Source: Acetobacteraceae bacterium
GTDB taxonomy: Bacteria; Pseudomonadota; Alphaproteobacteria; Acetobacterales; Acetobacteraceae
NCBI GenBank assembly: GCA_025352375.1
Contig: JANXTL010000204.1
Coordinates: 1 to 35,861 of the forward strand
Direction of reading: 5' to 3'
DNA length: 35,861 bases
This document shows, one piece after another, positions 23,723 through 32,209 of the stretch (position 1 is the first letter of the stretch; every line of letters starts with the position of its first letter). Under the pieces are notes generated by a model. The model ran no database searches and was not told the DNA's origin. It saw only the letters and a program-made list of their open reading frames with translations. The translations under genes and the position numbers were made by a program.

Positions 23723-24736
23723 TCAAAGAAAATCCCGTAACAGGGGAATCAGCGGTTTGTCGGCGGGCGGCATTTCATACTCGCTCAGCTTGCGCGGCCA
23801 TACCCAGGCGAGGGTCTGGTTCTCCCGCCCGGTCGGCGTGCCCTTCCAGCGGCGGCACAGGAACAGCGGCATCAGCAGGTGGAACGAGTCGTAAGCGTGC
23901 GAGGCGAAAGCGAACGGTGCCAGGCAGGCGGCGCTGACGTCGATGCCGAGTTCTTCCTTCAGTTCCCGGATCAGCGCGACCTCCGGCGTTTCGCCGGGGT
24001 TGAGTTTGCCGCCGGGAAATTCCCACAGGCCGGCCATTTTTTTCCCTTCGGGGCGCCGAGCCAGGAGGATGCGGCCGTCGGGGTCGATCAAGGCGCAGGC
24101 GGCAACCAATAGCAAAGGTTTCTCACCGCTTTCGTTGGCGGGGGCCTCGGTGTGGCCGAAGATGTCGGCGCGGGTCGCCTCGAAATCCCAGACCGGACGG
24201 GTGCCGCCCCGCGCGGGGAAATCGCGCACTGCTTCGCCCACCTGCTGGAAGCCGATGCGGCGCAGAACGGCGGCGGAGGCGGGGTTTTCCATGTCCACAT
24301 CGGCCTGGATGCGGTCGAGTTCCAGGTTCGCCAGCGCCCAACTGACCAGCCTTCCCGCAGCCTCGGTCGCCACGCCATGGCCCCAAAAACGACGCCCGAC
24401 CCAGTAGCCCAGGCGCCCGGTCCGCGTGGCCTTGTTCAGGTGCACGCTGACTACGCCCACCAGAACATCCTTGCCGTCTTCGTCGCCGGTGATGGCAAGG
24501 TCGTAGCCGGTGCCCTCGGCGATGCCCGTCAGGGTGGAGGCAATCCACTCATCCGCGAGTTCCCGAGGATACGGATACGGCACCACCGCCAAAGTCCGGG
24601 TCACTTCCCAATCGTTGACCAGCCGATGCAGCGACTCGGCATCCGCCACTTTCAGCGGGCGCAGCATCAGCCGCTCGGTTTTCAGCGGTTCGAAGCGCGC
24701 GGCGGCCGGTTTCCGGCGGGTTTTGGCGGGGGGCAT
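23723..24736 (-). CDS. Fused GNAT acetyltransferase and NUDIX (MutT-like) hydrolase
   Basis: This 337-residue two-domain protein begins with a RimJ-type GNAT domain, residues about 15-185 (LKTERLMLRPLKVADAES, then GYWVGRRFWGHGVATEA and NPASAAVLRRIGF). A NUDIX domain follows from about 205, with ILLARRPEGKKMAGLWEFPG and the box GKLNPGETPEVALIRELKEE-LG, matching Gx5Ex7REUxEExGU. The NUDIX half would hydrolyse oxidised nucleoside triphosphates (8-oxo-dGTP). Such GNAT-MutT fusions are common in alphaproteobacteria. The ATG at 24736 lacks a good ribosome-binding site; a frame open further upstream is antisense to the ureohydrolase gene. Confidence 0.87.
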   Translation of the reverse strand: MPPAKTRRKPAAARFEPLKTERLMLRPLKVADAESLHRLVNDWEVTRTLAVVPYPYPRELADEWIASTLTGIAEGTGYDLAITGDEDGKDVLVGVVSVHLNKATRTGRLGYWVGRRFWGHGVATEAAGRLVSWALANLELDRIQADVDMENPASAAVLRRIGFQQVGEAVRDFPARGGTRPVWDFEATRADIFGHTEAPANESGEKPLLLVAACALIDPDGRILLARRPEGKKMAGLWEFPGGKLNPGETPEVALIRELKEELGIDVSAACLAPFAFASHAYDSFHLLMPLFLCRRWKGTPTGRENQTLAWVWPRKLSEYEMPPADKPLIPLLRDFL

Positions 24737-24820
24737 GGAGTCCGGGGGGTGCGTGGAAACGTAGGGTGGCGCAGCGGGGCGGGGTCGCGCAAGCTCAGGC
24801 CAGCATTGACGGAGAATGCC

Positions 24821-25789
24821 GTGAGCAAGCAACCCACCCGATACACCGACATGGCCGACCCCCAGGCCCAACCGCGCCATACCGGGATCGCCAGCTTCTT
24901 CCGATGCCCGGTGGCCGAGGGGTTCGACGGCGTGGATATCGGCCTGATCGGCGTACCGTTCGACGGCGGCGTCACCCACCGCTCCGGTGCTCGGCATGGC
25001 CCGCGCGGGGTGCGGGAGCAGTCCACTTTGTTGCGCCGGATCAACGCGGTCACCGGCATCGCACCGTTCGCCAGCCTGCGGGTCCGGGACCTCGGAGACT
25101 GCTGGATCGAGCAGCCCTACGAGCTGCGGGGGGCGCTGGACGAGATCGCGGCGTTCTATGCCCAGGTCGTCGCGGCGGGGATCGTGCCGCTTTCGGTGGG
25201 GGGCGATCATTCGATCAGTTGGCCCATCCTGCGGGCGGTCGCGGCGAGCGGCCCGCTCGGGATGGTGCACATCGATGCGCATTGCGACACGGGGGACGAC
25301 TACATGGGCTCCCGCTTCCACCACGGCGCACCCTTTCGGCGGGCGGTGGACGAGGGGCTGTTGGACCCCAAGCGGGTCATCCAGATCGGCATCCGCGGGA
25401 CCACCAACGACCCGGACATGTGGGGGTTCAGCCAGCGTAGCGGTATGCGGGTCCTCGGGATGGACGAATTCCAAGACAAAGGCTGGCGCTTCGCGGCCGA
25501 GGAGGCGCGGCGGGTGATCGGCGACGGCCCGGCCTATCTGACCTTCGACATCGACAGCCTCGACCCATCCGAAGCGCCCGGCACCGGCACGCCCGAGGCC
25601 GGCGGCATCCGAGCGATTGAGGCCCTGCGGTTGCTGCGTGGGTTACGGGGCATCAACTTCGTCGGCGGGGATTTGGTGGAGGTCGCGCCGCCTTTCGACA
25701 CCGGCACGATCACGGCGTTCAACGGCGCCTCGGTGTTGTTCGAGATACTGTGCCTGCTGGCCGAGGTGCGGTGCCGACAGTCACTGTAA
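24821..25789 (+). CDS. Ureohydrolase, agmatinase/guanidinobutyrase family
   Basis: This 322-residue arginase-superfamily enzyme carries the dimanganese ligands in VGGDHSIS, HIDAHCDTGDDY and FDIDSLDPSEAPGTGTPE, the standard trio. It hydrolyses a guanidino compound to urea plus an amine; agmatine, guanidinobutyrate or guanidinopropionate are candidates. I chose the GTG at 24821 because GGAGA lies 6 bases upstream and the protein then begins like family members; upstream open frame is antisense to the GNAT-NUDIX gene. It is divergent from that gene, with an 84-bp gap. Confidence 0.9.
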   Translation: MSKQPTRYTDMADPQAQPRHTGIASFFRCPVAEGFDGVDIGLIGVPFDGGVTHRSGARHGPRGVREQSTLLRRINAVTGIAPFASLRVRDLGDCWIEQPYELRGALDEIAAFYAQVVAAGIVPLSVGGDHSISWPILRAVAASGPLGMVHIDAHCDTGDDYMGSRFHHGAPFRRAVDEGLLDPKRVIQIGIRGTTNDPDMWGFSQRSGMRVLGMDEFQDKGWRFAAEEARRVIGDGPAYLTFDIDSLDPSEAPGTGTPEAGGIRAIEALRLLRGLRGINFVGGDLVEVAPPFDTGTITAFNGASVLFEILCLLAEVRCRQSL

Positions 25790-25822
25790 GGGATGTGCGG
25801 GCTGAAGACGGATCGGTGTCGC

Positions 25823-27706
25823 TCACGCCGCTCGAGCGACGATGGAGTCGACCAACGCCCGCAACTTCGGCCGCTGGTCGTCGGTCGGCAGTATCTCCAA
25901 GCCCCACCCGTCTGGATCGTTCCGCCTCACGACGAACGACAGCGGTTCGGCGATTGTCGCCAATTGCATCGTGCCCACGGTACCGACAGCGAATTTCGAG
26001 TCGGTTAGGATCCGAGCGCCTCCGGTGGACAGATCGGCTGTCCTGGCTTCGATAGGCGCTATGCCGGCGAACGACACCCGACACGCAAAGTCGGTTGGGT
26101 AACGCTCCGCACCCCGCCGATTCACCTGAGGGGTAGCGTTTCGTATCACCGATACGACTGTCCGTTTCAGATCGGACATGGATGCGGACAGTCCGGCGGC
26201 AGTTCCCCTCACCTCGGTGGCCGAGCGGCCGGTGCGCTCGGCTTCGTGCGTGACTTCGCCGAGGCGCACGGTCACTTCGTTCACCGCGATCACGGTTTCT
26301 GTGACATTGCGGGCGATTTCCCCGGTCGCTGCCGCCTGCTGCTCCACCGCCGCGGCGATCGATCCGGCAATGGCGTTTACCTCCTCCACCGTGCCGATAA
26401 TGGCGCCGACCGCCTGGATGGAAAGGTCTGTCGCGGTCCGTACCTCGCCGATGTGGCGGGCAATCTCATCGGTGGACCGCGCGGTCTGCACAGCGAGCTG
26501 TTTGACCTCGGATGCCACCACGGCAAACCCCTTGCCGGCCGCGCCCGCCCGTGCGGCTTCGATCGTGGCGTTGAGCGCGAGCAGATTGGTCTGTCTGGCG
26601 ATGCCGGCGATGATGTCGGCGACGGCGCCGATCAGGTTCACTTTTTCACTCAACGACTGGATGGCTGCACGGGTGGCGCTGCCACCCGCGACCGCCTGGC
26701 CCACGACCGTGGCGGATTGATTGACCTGAGACGATATCTCCCGGATCGACGCCGTCAGTTGTTCGGCCGCGCTTGCGACCGTTTGGGTTGTGCCAAGCGC
26801 TTGCTCCGCGGCCAGCATCGCCGCCTGGGTCGATGTCTCGGTGCTGGTCGCGGACAGTTCCATCGCGCAAGCGCTATCCGCCATGGTCTGGACGTGCTGC
26901 CCGACGATGTCCATCGACGCGGTTGTTTCGTTCTCCACCCTGTCCGCCATCCCGCGCAGGGTCGTGGTCAGTGTGGCTGTGAACTGAGTCTGTTGTTCCC
27001 GATCGGCGATCCTTTGGGCCTCGATCCGTGCGAGATTATCGGCGATGGAGCGCTGCATGATGGCGAGCGCACCTAGCAGTCGGGCCGTTTCGCTGCGTCC
27101 CCTGATGTCGATCGCGTTGTCCAGTTTTCCGCCAGCGATCGCGGTCGCGACCGCGACGCCCCGGCGAACGGGGCGCACGATCGCGGCACCGAGCAGGAAG
27201 GTAATGATCGCCGCGCCGACCACCGATAATCCCAGCGCGTAGCGGATCGAGTTTTCGCTTGCCGCGATCAGCTTGTCGACGTTGCCGCGCAGGGCGAACC
27301 CGTCGGCCGTGACAAGTTCCACCAGGTTGTCGAAGTCGGTTTCGATCGCACCGATCGCCCCGGATTGCTCGCCGGCGGCTTTTTTCACCGCGGCCTGCAA
27401 CGCCACCACCTTCACGCGCAAATCCCGGGTGGCAGCGAGTGTGGCCGGGGAGGACGCCCGTTCGATCGCAACGTCGAGGTCGCTGAGTACATCGTCCAGT
27501 CCTTTAGTGTCCCGCGGTTTTGTCGTGAACCGCATGAATCCCAGGTTGGCGCTGCGCACGTAACTGATACTCATAAGCGATTGATCGTAGACCTGGATGG
27601 CGACAGCGCCGAGTGTCCGCACCTGCGTCCGCTCGTAGAGTCCCAGACAAATCGTGACCAGGAGCATGGTCAGACAGCCGGACATAATTTTCAGTCGGAT
27701 CGACAT
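25823..27706 (-). CDS. Methyl-accepting chemotaxis protein with C-terminal PilZ domain
   Basis: In this 627-residue receptor TM1 is about residues 7-23. A helical periplasmic domain of about 130 residues (four-helix-bundle type) follows, then TM2 at 156-176, HAMP at 177-230, a long signalling coiled coil with the conserved tip around 367-402 ([20 protein letters not shown], then [13 protein letters not shown]), and a PilZ domain at about 530-610. PilZ has the c-di-GMP motifs RRGAER (530-535) and DLSTGG (558-563). It should signal to CheA/CheW and respond to c-di-GMP. It lies 21 bp downstream of the cupredoxin gene, and AGGGA precedes its ATG. No che genes are adjacent. The ligand is unknown. 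Confidence 0.92.
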   Translation of the reverse strand: MSIRLKIMSGCLTMLLVTICLGLYERTQVRTLGAVAIQVYDQSLMSISYVRSANLGFMRFTTKPRDTKGLDDVLSDLDVAIERASSPATLAATRDLRVKVVALQAAVKKAAGEQSGAIGAIETDFDNLVELVTADGFALRGNVDKLIAASENSIRYALGLSVVGAAIITFLLGAAIVRPVRRGVAVATAIAGGKLDNAIDIRGRSETARLLGALAIMQRSIADNLARIEAQRIADREQQTQFTATLTTTLRGMADRVENETTASMDIVGQHVQTMADSACAMELSATSTETSTQAAMLAAEQALGTTQTVASAAEQLTASIREISSQVNQSATVVGQAVAGGSATRAAIQSLSEKVNLIGAVADIIAGIARQTNLLALNATIEAARAGAAGKGFAVVASEVKQLAVQTARSTDEIARHIGEVRTATDLSIQAVGAIIGTVEEVNAIAGSIAAAVEQQAAATGEIARNVTETVIAVNEVTVRLGEVTHEAERTGRSATEVRGTAAGLSASMSDLKRTVVSVIRNATPQVNRRGAERYPTDFACRVSFAGIAPIEARTADLSTGGARILTDSKFAVGTVGTMQLATIAEPLSFVVRRNDPDGWGLEILPTDDQRPKLRALVDSIVARAA

Positions 27707-27727
27707 GACGATTCCCTTGCCAACTCC

Positions 27728-28054
27728 CTATTGGGACTGGATGGTCAGTTTCATTTTCGGATGGATGCCGCACTTCACCTGGTAGTCGCCGGCCTTATCG
27801 AGCACGAACTCCATGCTCTCCCCGGGTTTCTGAATGCCGGTGTTTTTCGTCGCGCCGCCCGGCGGCGTCAGCAGGATGTTGTGTACCACGCCATCATCGT
27901 TGTTGATACGAATAGTCGTGCCGACCGCCGCGGTGACCGCGTCCGGGGCGAATGCCTTGTCCTTTTGTCCGATCTCGATCGTGGCGGCGTGAGCCGCCGC
28001 GATGACCAGACTGCCGGCCAACGCTCCCAGCGTGAGAAATTTGAAGGAACGCAT
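27728..28054 (-). CDS. Periplasmic cupredoxin (plastocyanin-like)
   Basis: This 108-residue secreted blue-copper protein has a signal peptide of about 23 residues (cleavage after AHA), then a single cupredoxin domain. The copper ligands are His58 in GVVHNIL and Cys95, His98, Met101 in KCGIHPKM, a complete type 1 site. It carries electrons in the periplasm, plausibly to or from the di-heme peroxidase encoded just upstream. Its ATG overlaps the peroxidase stop codon by one base (TGATG), so the two are translationally coupled. Confidence 0.9.
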   Translation of the reverse strand: MRSFKFLTLGALAGSLVIAAAHAATIEIGQKDKAFAPDAVTAAVGTTIRINNDDGVVHNILLTPPGGATKNTGIQKPGESMEFVLDKAGDYQVKCGIHPKMKLTIQSQ

Positions 28055-29130
28055 CAGTTCATGGCCTCCGTGGGCAGGGTGGGTAATTCGATAGCCGGGT
28101 CTTTACTGGTGAGCGTTTGCATGAACGCCACGAGTTCGAGGACGTCGGTTTCCGTCAGATGCAGCGCGCGGATTTCCGTCGACAGGCTGGCCCGCTGTGT
28201 GTAGCCGTGGTCGTAGTGCTCGATCACCGCGGTCATCGCGCGGATCGATCCGTTGTGCATGTAGGGCCCTCGGCCGGCGATGTTGCGTAGCCCCGGCGTC
28301 TTGAAAGCATGCATCAACAGGTCCACGCCCTCGACGATTTTGCCGCGGCCGAGGTCGGCGTCCGGCAAGCCGATGTCATGGAAGCTGTCGTCGGTGAAGC
28401 GCCAGCCGCTGTGGCAAGCGGCGCAGTTGGCTTTGGTGTTGAAGGTCACGAACCCGCGTTTCGCCGCCTCGGGGATCGCGGTTTCGTCGCCGTCGATCCA
28501 GCGGTCGAAGGGGGCTTTGGCGCTGACAACGCTTCGTTCGAACGTCGCGATGGCCTTGCCGATCGTTTTTTCCGACACCGGTTCACCGGGGAACGCGGCC
28601 TCGAACGCGTCGCGGTAACCGGGAATGGTCGCCAATGTGGTCAGCAACTTGGGCATCGACTGGTTCATCTCACCGGGCGCCTGGATCGGCCCCACGGCCT
28701 GCTGTTCCAAAGTGTCGGCCCGCCCGTCCCAGCCCATCGCGGAGGCCCAGGCTAGATTCAAAATGGTCGGGGATCTTCGCCCCAGTTTGTTGGCAGCGGA
28801 GCCTATGCCGTTCGGCAGCCCATCGCCCCAGGACAGCGATGGGTTGTGGCAGCTCGCGCAGGACATGGTGGAAGGACCTGACAGGCGCGGATCGAAGAAC
28901 AGCGTGCGACCGAGCTCGCTTTTCACCGCGCTGTATGGATTGTCGGCGGGATACGGGATCTGAGCCGGCCGCGCATACCGCGCTTTCAGCGCCGCGAGGT
29001 CTGGCGTCGTTGACCCGGCTCTCACCGGTTCGGCCAATAAAACAGCCATGGCTGCCATGAACCCGACCGCTGCGAGCGTCGACAGGCGAGGGCGTACCCT
29101 GCGACGTTTGTGGCGGCAATACAGGTGCAT
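28054..29130 (-). CDS. Di-heme cytochrome c peroxidase (MauG/CcpA family)
   Basis: This 358-residue periplasmic protein has an arginine-rich signal peptide (about residues 1-38, ending EPVRA). It carries two heme c attachment sites, CASCH (91-95) and CAACH (236-240). GRTLFFDPRLSG precedes the first heme, and GPYMHNGSIRAM (Met291) resembles the distal-ligand loop of bacterial peroxidases. It reduces hydrogen peroxide using electrons from a small donor, likely the coupled cupredoxin; MauG-like protein oxidation is an alternative. It is first in a minus-strand operon with the cupredoxin and the PilZ chemoreceptor. Confidence 0.92.
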   Translation of the reverse strand: MHLYCRHKRRRVRPRLSTLAAVGFMAAMAVLLAEPVRAGSTTPDLAALKARYARPAQIPYPADNPYSAVKSELGRTLFFDPRLSGPSTMSCASCHNPSLSWGDGLPNGIGSAANKLGRRSPTILNLAWASAMGWDGRADTLEQQAVGPIQAPGEMNQSMPKLLTTLATIPGYRDAFEAAFPGEPVSEKTIGKAIATFERSVVSAKAPFDRWIDGDETAIPEAAKRGFVTFNTKANCAACHSGWRFTDDSFHDIGLPDADLGRGKIVEGVDLLMHAFKTPGLRNIAGRGPYMHNGSIRAMTAVIEHYDHGYTQRASLSTEIRALHLTETDVLELVAFMQTLTSKDPAIELPTLPTEAMN

Positions 29131-29365
29131 TCGACAACCTCCTTATGCTGGCCGGGATCGGTCGAACCGAGGATAGGCATGAGTTTGTTAATGAAAGGTT
29201 AACGCGGACGCCTTTTCGCAAAATAAATTTGCATGCGGGCGTAATCGCCGTCGTACCAGCCAGATGCGCGCGCAAGGGGCGGCCAATATCGTCACAGGCC
29301 GAAGCCCGGTTGAACTCCGCTCCAGCCGGTGCCAAGCTGGGGTGAATATCAACGGGAGAACGACC
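29131..29365. promoter_or_regulatory. Divergent intergenic region with AT-rich palindromes
   Basis: This 235-bp gap separates the peroxidase operon from the VOC-monooxygenase operon. Around 29185-29235 it is much more AT-rich than the surroundings. It contains an inverted repeat GTTAA-7-TTAAC (29187-29203) and GCAAA-5-TTTGC (29218-29232). These are plausible operator or promoter elements for one or both operons; no promoter can be fixed with certainty. Confidence 0.35.
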
Positions 29366-29722
29366 ATGGCCTTCGATCTTCACCACGTACACCTGAAAAC
29401 CCCCGATCCAGAGGCAACCGCGCAGTTCTACGTCGCCAATTTCGGCGGGACGATCAAGGATCGGCCGCCGGGACGCGGGGTGTTGGTCGATCTGCACGGG
29501 TTGCAGTTGAACATCACGAAGATCAACACGGAACAGAACCACGAGCAGCACTACGGCATCGAGCACATCGCCGTACAGACCGACGATTTCGAAGGCACCA
29601 TGGCGGCGCTGCGGAAGAATGGCGTGACGATCCTGGAGGAGCTGTCCCCCGGACCGGGCCGCCAGATCGCGTTCGTGCAGTGCCCGGATGGGGCGCAGAT
29701 GGAAGTCATCAAGAAAGTCTGA
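29366..29722 (+). CDS. VOC family protein (glyoxalase/dioxygenase fold)
   Basis: This 118-residue single-module VOC protein starts AFDLHHVHLKTPDPEATAQF. GIEHIAVQTDDF lies in the middle and MEVIKKV at the end. Candidate metal ligands are His in HHVHLK, His in IEHIAV and Glu in MEVI. The reaction is unknown. GGGAGA precedes the ATG at 29366. The monooxygenase gene starts 3 bp after the stop, so they form an operon. Confidence 0.85.
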   Translation: MAFDLHHVHLKTPDPEATAQFYVANFGGTIKDRPPGRGVLVDLHGLQLNITKINTEQNHEQHYGIEHIAVQTDDFEGTMAALRKNGVTILEELSPGPGRQIAFVQCPDGAQMEVIKKV

Positions 29723-29725
29723 GGT

Positions 29726-30649
29726 ATGGCCTTGAAAGACCGGATCCCGTTTGGGGTCTCGCTGCCGCATCGTTCGCCCGATGCCATTGGCATGGATGCG
29801 GTGCGGCACGTGGCGCAGCGGGCGGAGGCTTTGGGATTCCGGGACCTTTGGGTCACCGAGAATACGTTGGATCACGTCAACTGTTTCGATCCGGTGGTGG
29901 TGTTGACCTATGCCGCCGCCGTCACCACCCGCATCCGCGTGGGGTGTTCGGTGGTGGTGCTCGCGGTGCACTCCCCCAACATGGTGGCGCACCAGTGGGC
30001 TTCGCTGGACTACGTCAGCGGGGGCAGGGCGGTATTAGCGGTCGGCCTGGGGCGGGACCACCATTACCGCGCGTTCGAGGTGCCCGAGGAGGGTAAGGTC
30101 CGCCGGTTCCGCGAGGAGATCGAAATCATCAAGTCGCTATGGACCCAGGAACGCACGTCGTATCAGGGGCGGGTCTACCATCTGGATGGCGCGACGATGG
30201 GGCCGAAACCGGTGCAGAAGCCGCACATTCCTCTGTGGATGGGCGTGGGGCACCCAAATGCCGTGCGCCGTACGGCGGGCATCGCGGACGGCTGGATGGG
30301 CTCGGGCGGGTCGTCGATCGCGGAGTTCGGGCGGTCGGTGCCGATTTTGAAGGAAGCGCTGGCGGCGGCCGGGCGGGATCCGGAGGCATTCCCGATCTCC
30401 AAACGCGTGTTCATGGCAGTGGATGACAAGCCGGAACGGGCGCGGGCCGAGCTTCTTCGCTGGTTTACCGAGGTTTACCATAATCCGCCTGGCACCGACG
30501 CCTCGGGCATCTGGGGCACCCCCGAGCAGGTGCGGGAGAAGCTGGAGGCGCTGGTCGCGATGGGCGCCAACCATCTGATGTTGAACCCCGTTTCCCGCTA
30601 CGCGGAGCAGTTGGAGGCGGTGGCGGAGGTTGTGGGGTTGTCTGCTTAA
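29726..30649 (+). CDS. LLM class flavin-dependent oxidoreductase
   Basis: This 307-residue luciferase-like TIM barrel has DLWVTENTLDHVNCFDP, SVVVLAVHSPNMVAHQWASL, GRAVLAVGLGRDHHYRAF and GVGHPNAVRRTAGIADGWMG, in the usual family order. Some relatives of this length use F420 and some FMN; the cofactor cannot be decided here. It is co-transcribed with the VOC gene before it and the MmgE/PrpD gene after it (26-bp gap). Confidence 0.88.
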   Translation: MALKDRIPFGVSLPHRSPDAIGMDAVRHVAQRAEALGFRDLWVTENTLDHVNCFDPVVVLTYAAAVTTRIRVGCSVVVLAVHSPNMVAHQWASLDYVSGGRAVLAVGLGRDHHYRAFEVPEEGKVRRFREEIEIIKSLWTQERTSYQGRVYHLDGATMGPKPVQKPHIPLWMGVGHPNAVRRTAGIADGWMGSGGSSIAEFGRSVPILKEALAAAGRDPEAFPISKRVFMAVDDKPERARAELLRWFTEVYHNPPGTDASGIWGTPEQVREKLEALVAMGANHLMLNPVSRYAEQLEAVAEVVGLSA

Positions 30650-30675
30650 CGTTGTTGCTTTCAAGGAAACCCACC

Positions 30676-32046
30676 ATGTCTTTGTCCCGCCAATTCGCGT
30701 CCTTCGTTGCCGGTTTGAAATACGAGGACTTGCCCCCCGCCGTGGTTGATCGCGCCAAGGGGGTGATCTTGCAAGCGCTGTCCTCGGCGTTGCTGGCGCG
30801 CGACCTGCCGGCGACGCGCGATGCGCTTGTCTTGGCGCGAGAAGAAGACCCCGGCACCGCCGCGACCGCCCTGTGCTCGGGGGAGCGTTTCACCAAGGCC
30901 GGTGCGGCCTTTGTCAACGCCGAAATGATGTTCGCCGGCGGCAAGTGGGATACGTTCCGCATGTTGACCCATCCGGGGGTGGCGATCATGCCGCCGGCTT
31001 TGGCCGCCGCCGAGGCCACGGGATGCTCCGGCCGGGTATTTATCACCGCCATTGCGGCGGCGTATGAGGTGCTGGAACGCATGGCATCGGAGTTCATTCC
31101 GACGCTGATGTCGCGCGGTTTCCATTCCGGACCGGTGTTCGGCATTTTCGGCGGGGCGGTCGCGGCGGCCAAAATCCATGGGCTGACCGAGGAACAAATC
31201 AACGGCGTCATCGCCCAATGCGTGAATTTGGCCGCTGGGAACTTGGAGGGCGCGCGGGCAGGGGGTGCTTCGTTGCGCGAAGGCGGGGCGGTGCGGAATG
31301 CTCTGCTGGCGTGCGCGCTCGGGCGGTTTGGAAAGCCGAGCGGGGATTCTACCCTTGAGGGGGAGGCGGGGTTTTACCATGCGTACGTCGGCAATAATCT
31401 AGGATTGTTGCGGTATAGTTTTACCGGCAGTAACAGCGTTGATTTGTCGGGCATTACGAAGGGCCTGGGTCAGGATTGGATGTTCCTGGAGACGCTCTAC
31501 CGCGTTTATTCCACCGCCGGCTACAACATCGCGCATGTGGATGTCACTGCTGCTTTGTGCAAGGAACATGGCCTGGGTTATGCGGATATCGACCGGATCG
31601 AAGCCGTTGTGAACTGGCTCGAAACGGAATACCCGAGCCCGGCGTTTCCGTCGCGCGGGGGCGATGCGGTGGTGGGGAGCACGCAGTATTTCTCCGCGTA
31701 TGGCGCGGTGACCGGGGGGTATCCGCTGGTGCGCGGCACCGGGCCGGGGCCGGGGGAGAGCGATCCACCGGAGGTTTTGGATTTGATGAAACGGGTTCGG
31801 ATTATTCCGGTCGTGCGGCGGACTTTGTTCGGCCCTCGGGTGACGGTTTTTGCCAAGGACGGGCGGGTCGTCAGCAAGGAGGGCACCGGGCGGGAGTTTA
31901 TCTGGGACTTTGAAACGCATGCGCTGCGGATGGCGCCGATTGCCGTGGCGGCGCCGGCTTACGATGGGGTGGTAGCGGTGTGCAGGGGGTTGGACGGGGT
32001 GGCGGAGAAGGCTGGGGCGGCATTGGTGGGGGCGACTTTGGGGTAG
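30676..32046 (+). CDS. MmgE/PrpD family protein
   Basis: This 456-residue protein of the MmgE/PrpD superfamily (2-methylcitrate dehydratase-like) has SRQFASFVAGLKYEDLPPAV at the N-terminus, a NAEMMFAGGKWDTFRMLTHP region in the middle and helical PrpD blocks such as SRGFHSGPVFGIFGGAVAAA. Family members include dehydratases, decarboxylases and isomerases; the substrate is unknown. AAGGA precedes the ATG at 30676; an in-frame ATG at 30652 overlaps the previous stop region and has no site. As third gene of the operon it probably processes the product of the monooxygenase. Confidence 0.88.
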   Translation: MSLSRQFASFVAGLKYEDLPPAVVDRAKGVILQALSSALLARDLPATRDALVLAREEDPGTAATALCSGERFTKAGAAFVNAEMMFAGGKWDTFRMLTHPGVAIMPPALAAAEATGCSGRVFITAIAAAYEVLERMASEFIPTLMSRGFHSGPVFGIFGGAVAAAKIHGLTEEQINGVIAQCVNLAAGNLEGARAGGASLREGGAVRNALLACALGRFGKPSGDSTLEGEAGFYHAYVGNNLGLLRYSFTGSNSVDLSGITKGLGQDWMFLETLYRVYSTAGYNIAHVDVTAALCKEHGLGYADIDRIEAVVNWLETEYPSPAFPSRGGDAVVGSTQYFSAYGAVTGGYPLVRGTGPGPGESDPPEVLDLMKRVRIIPVVRRTLFGPRVTVFAKDGRVVSKEGTGREFIWDFETHALRMAPIAVAAPAYDGVVAVCRGLDGVAEKAGAALVGATLG

Positions 32047-32209
32047 ACTTCGTCAGTCTATATCATGGTCTATACGCCGGATACCCCAGCCGTCGGCCAG
32101 GCGGAGGCCTATTGTGGTTCGGTCCACCACCCTAACCCATCCGGCCACCTGGGTGGTGTTCGTCCCGGAACTTGAATCCGCCCTTATGGTAACGGTATGC
32201 GACTGTCGC

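Noticed and set aside
28670-29992. A 440-codon open frame on the minus strand
   Set aside because: It overlaps the real peroxidase, VOC and monooxygenase genes in other frames and contains no family motif.
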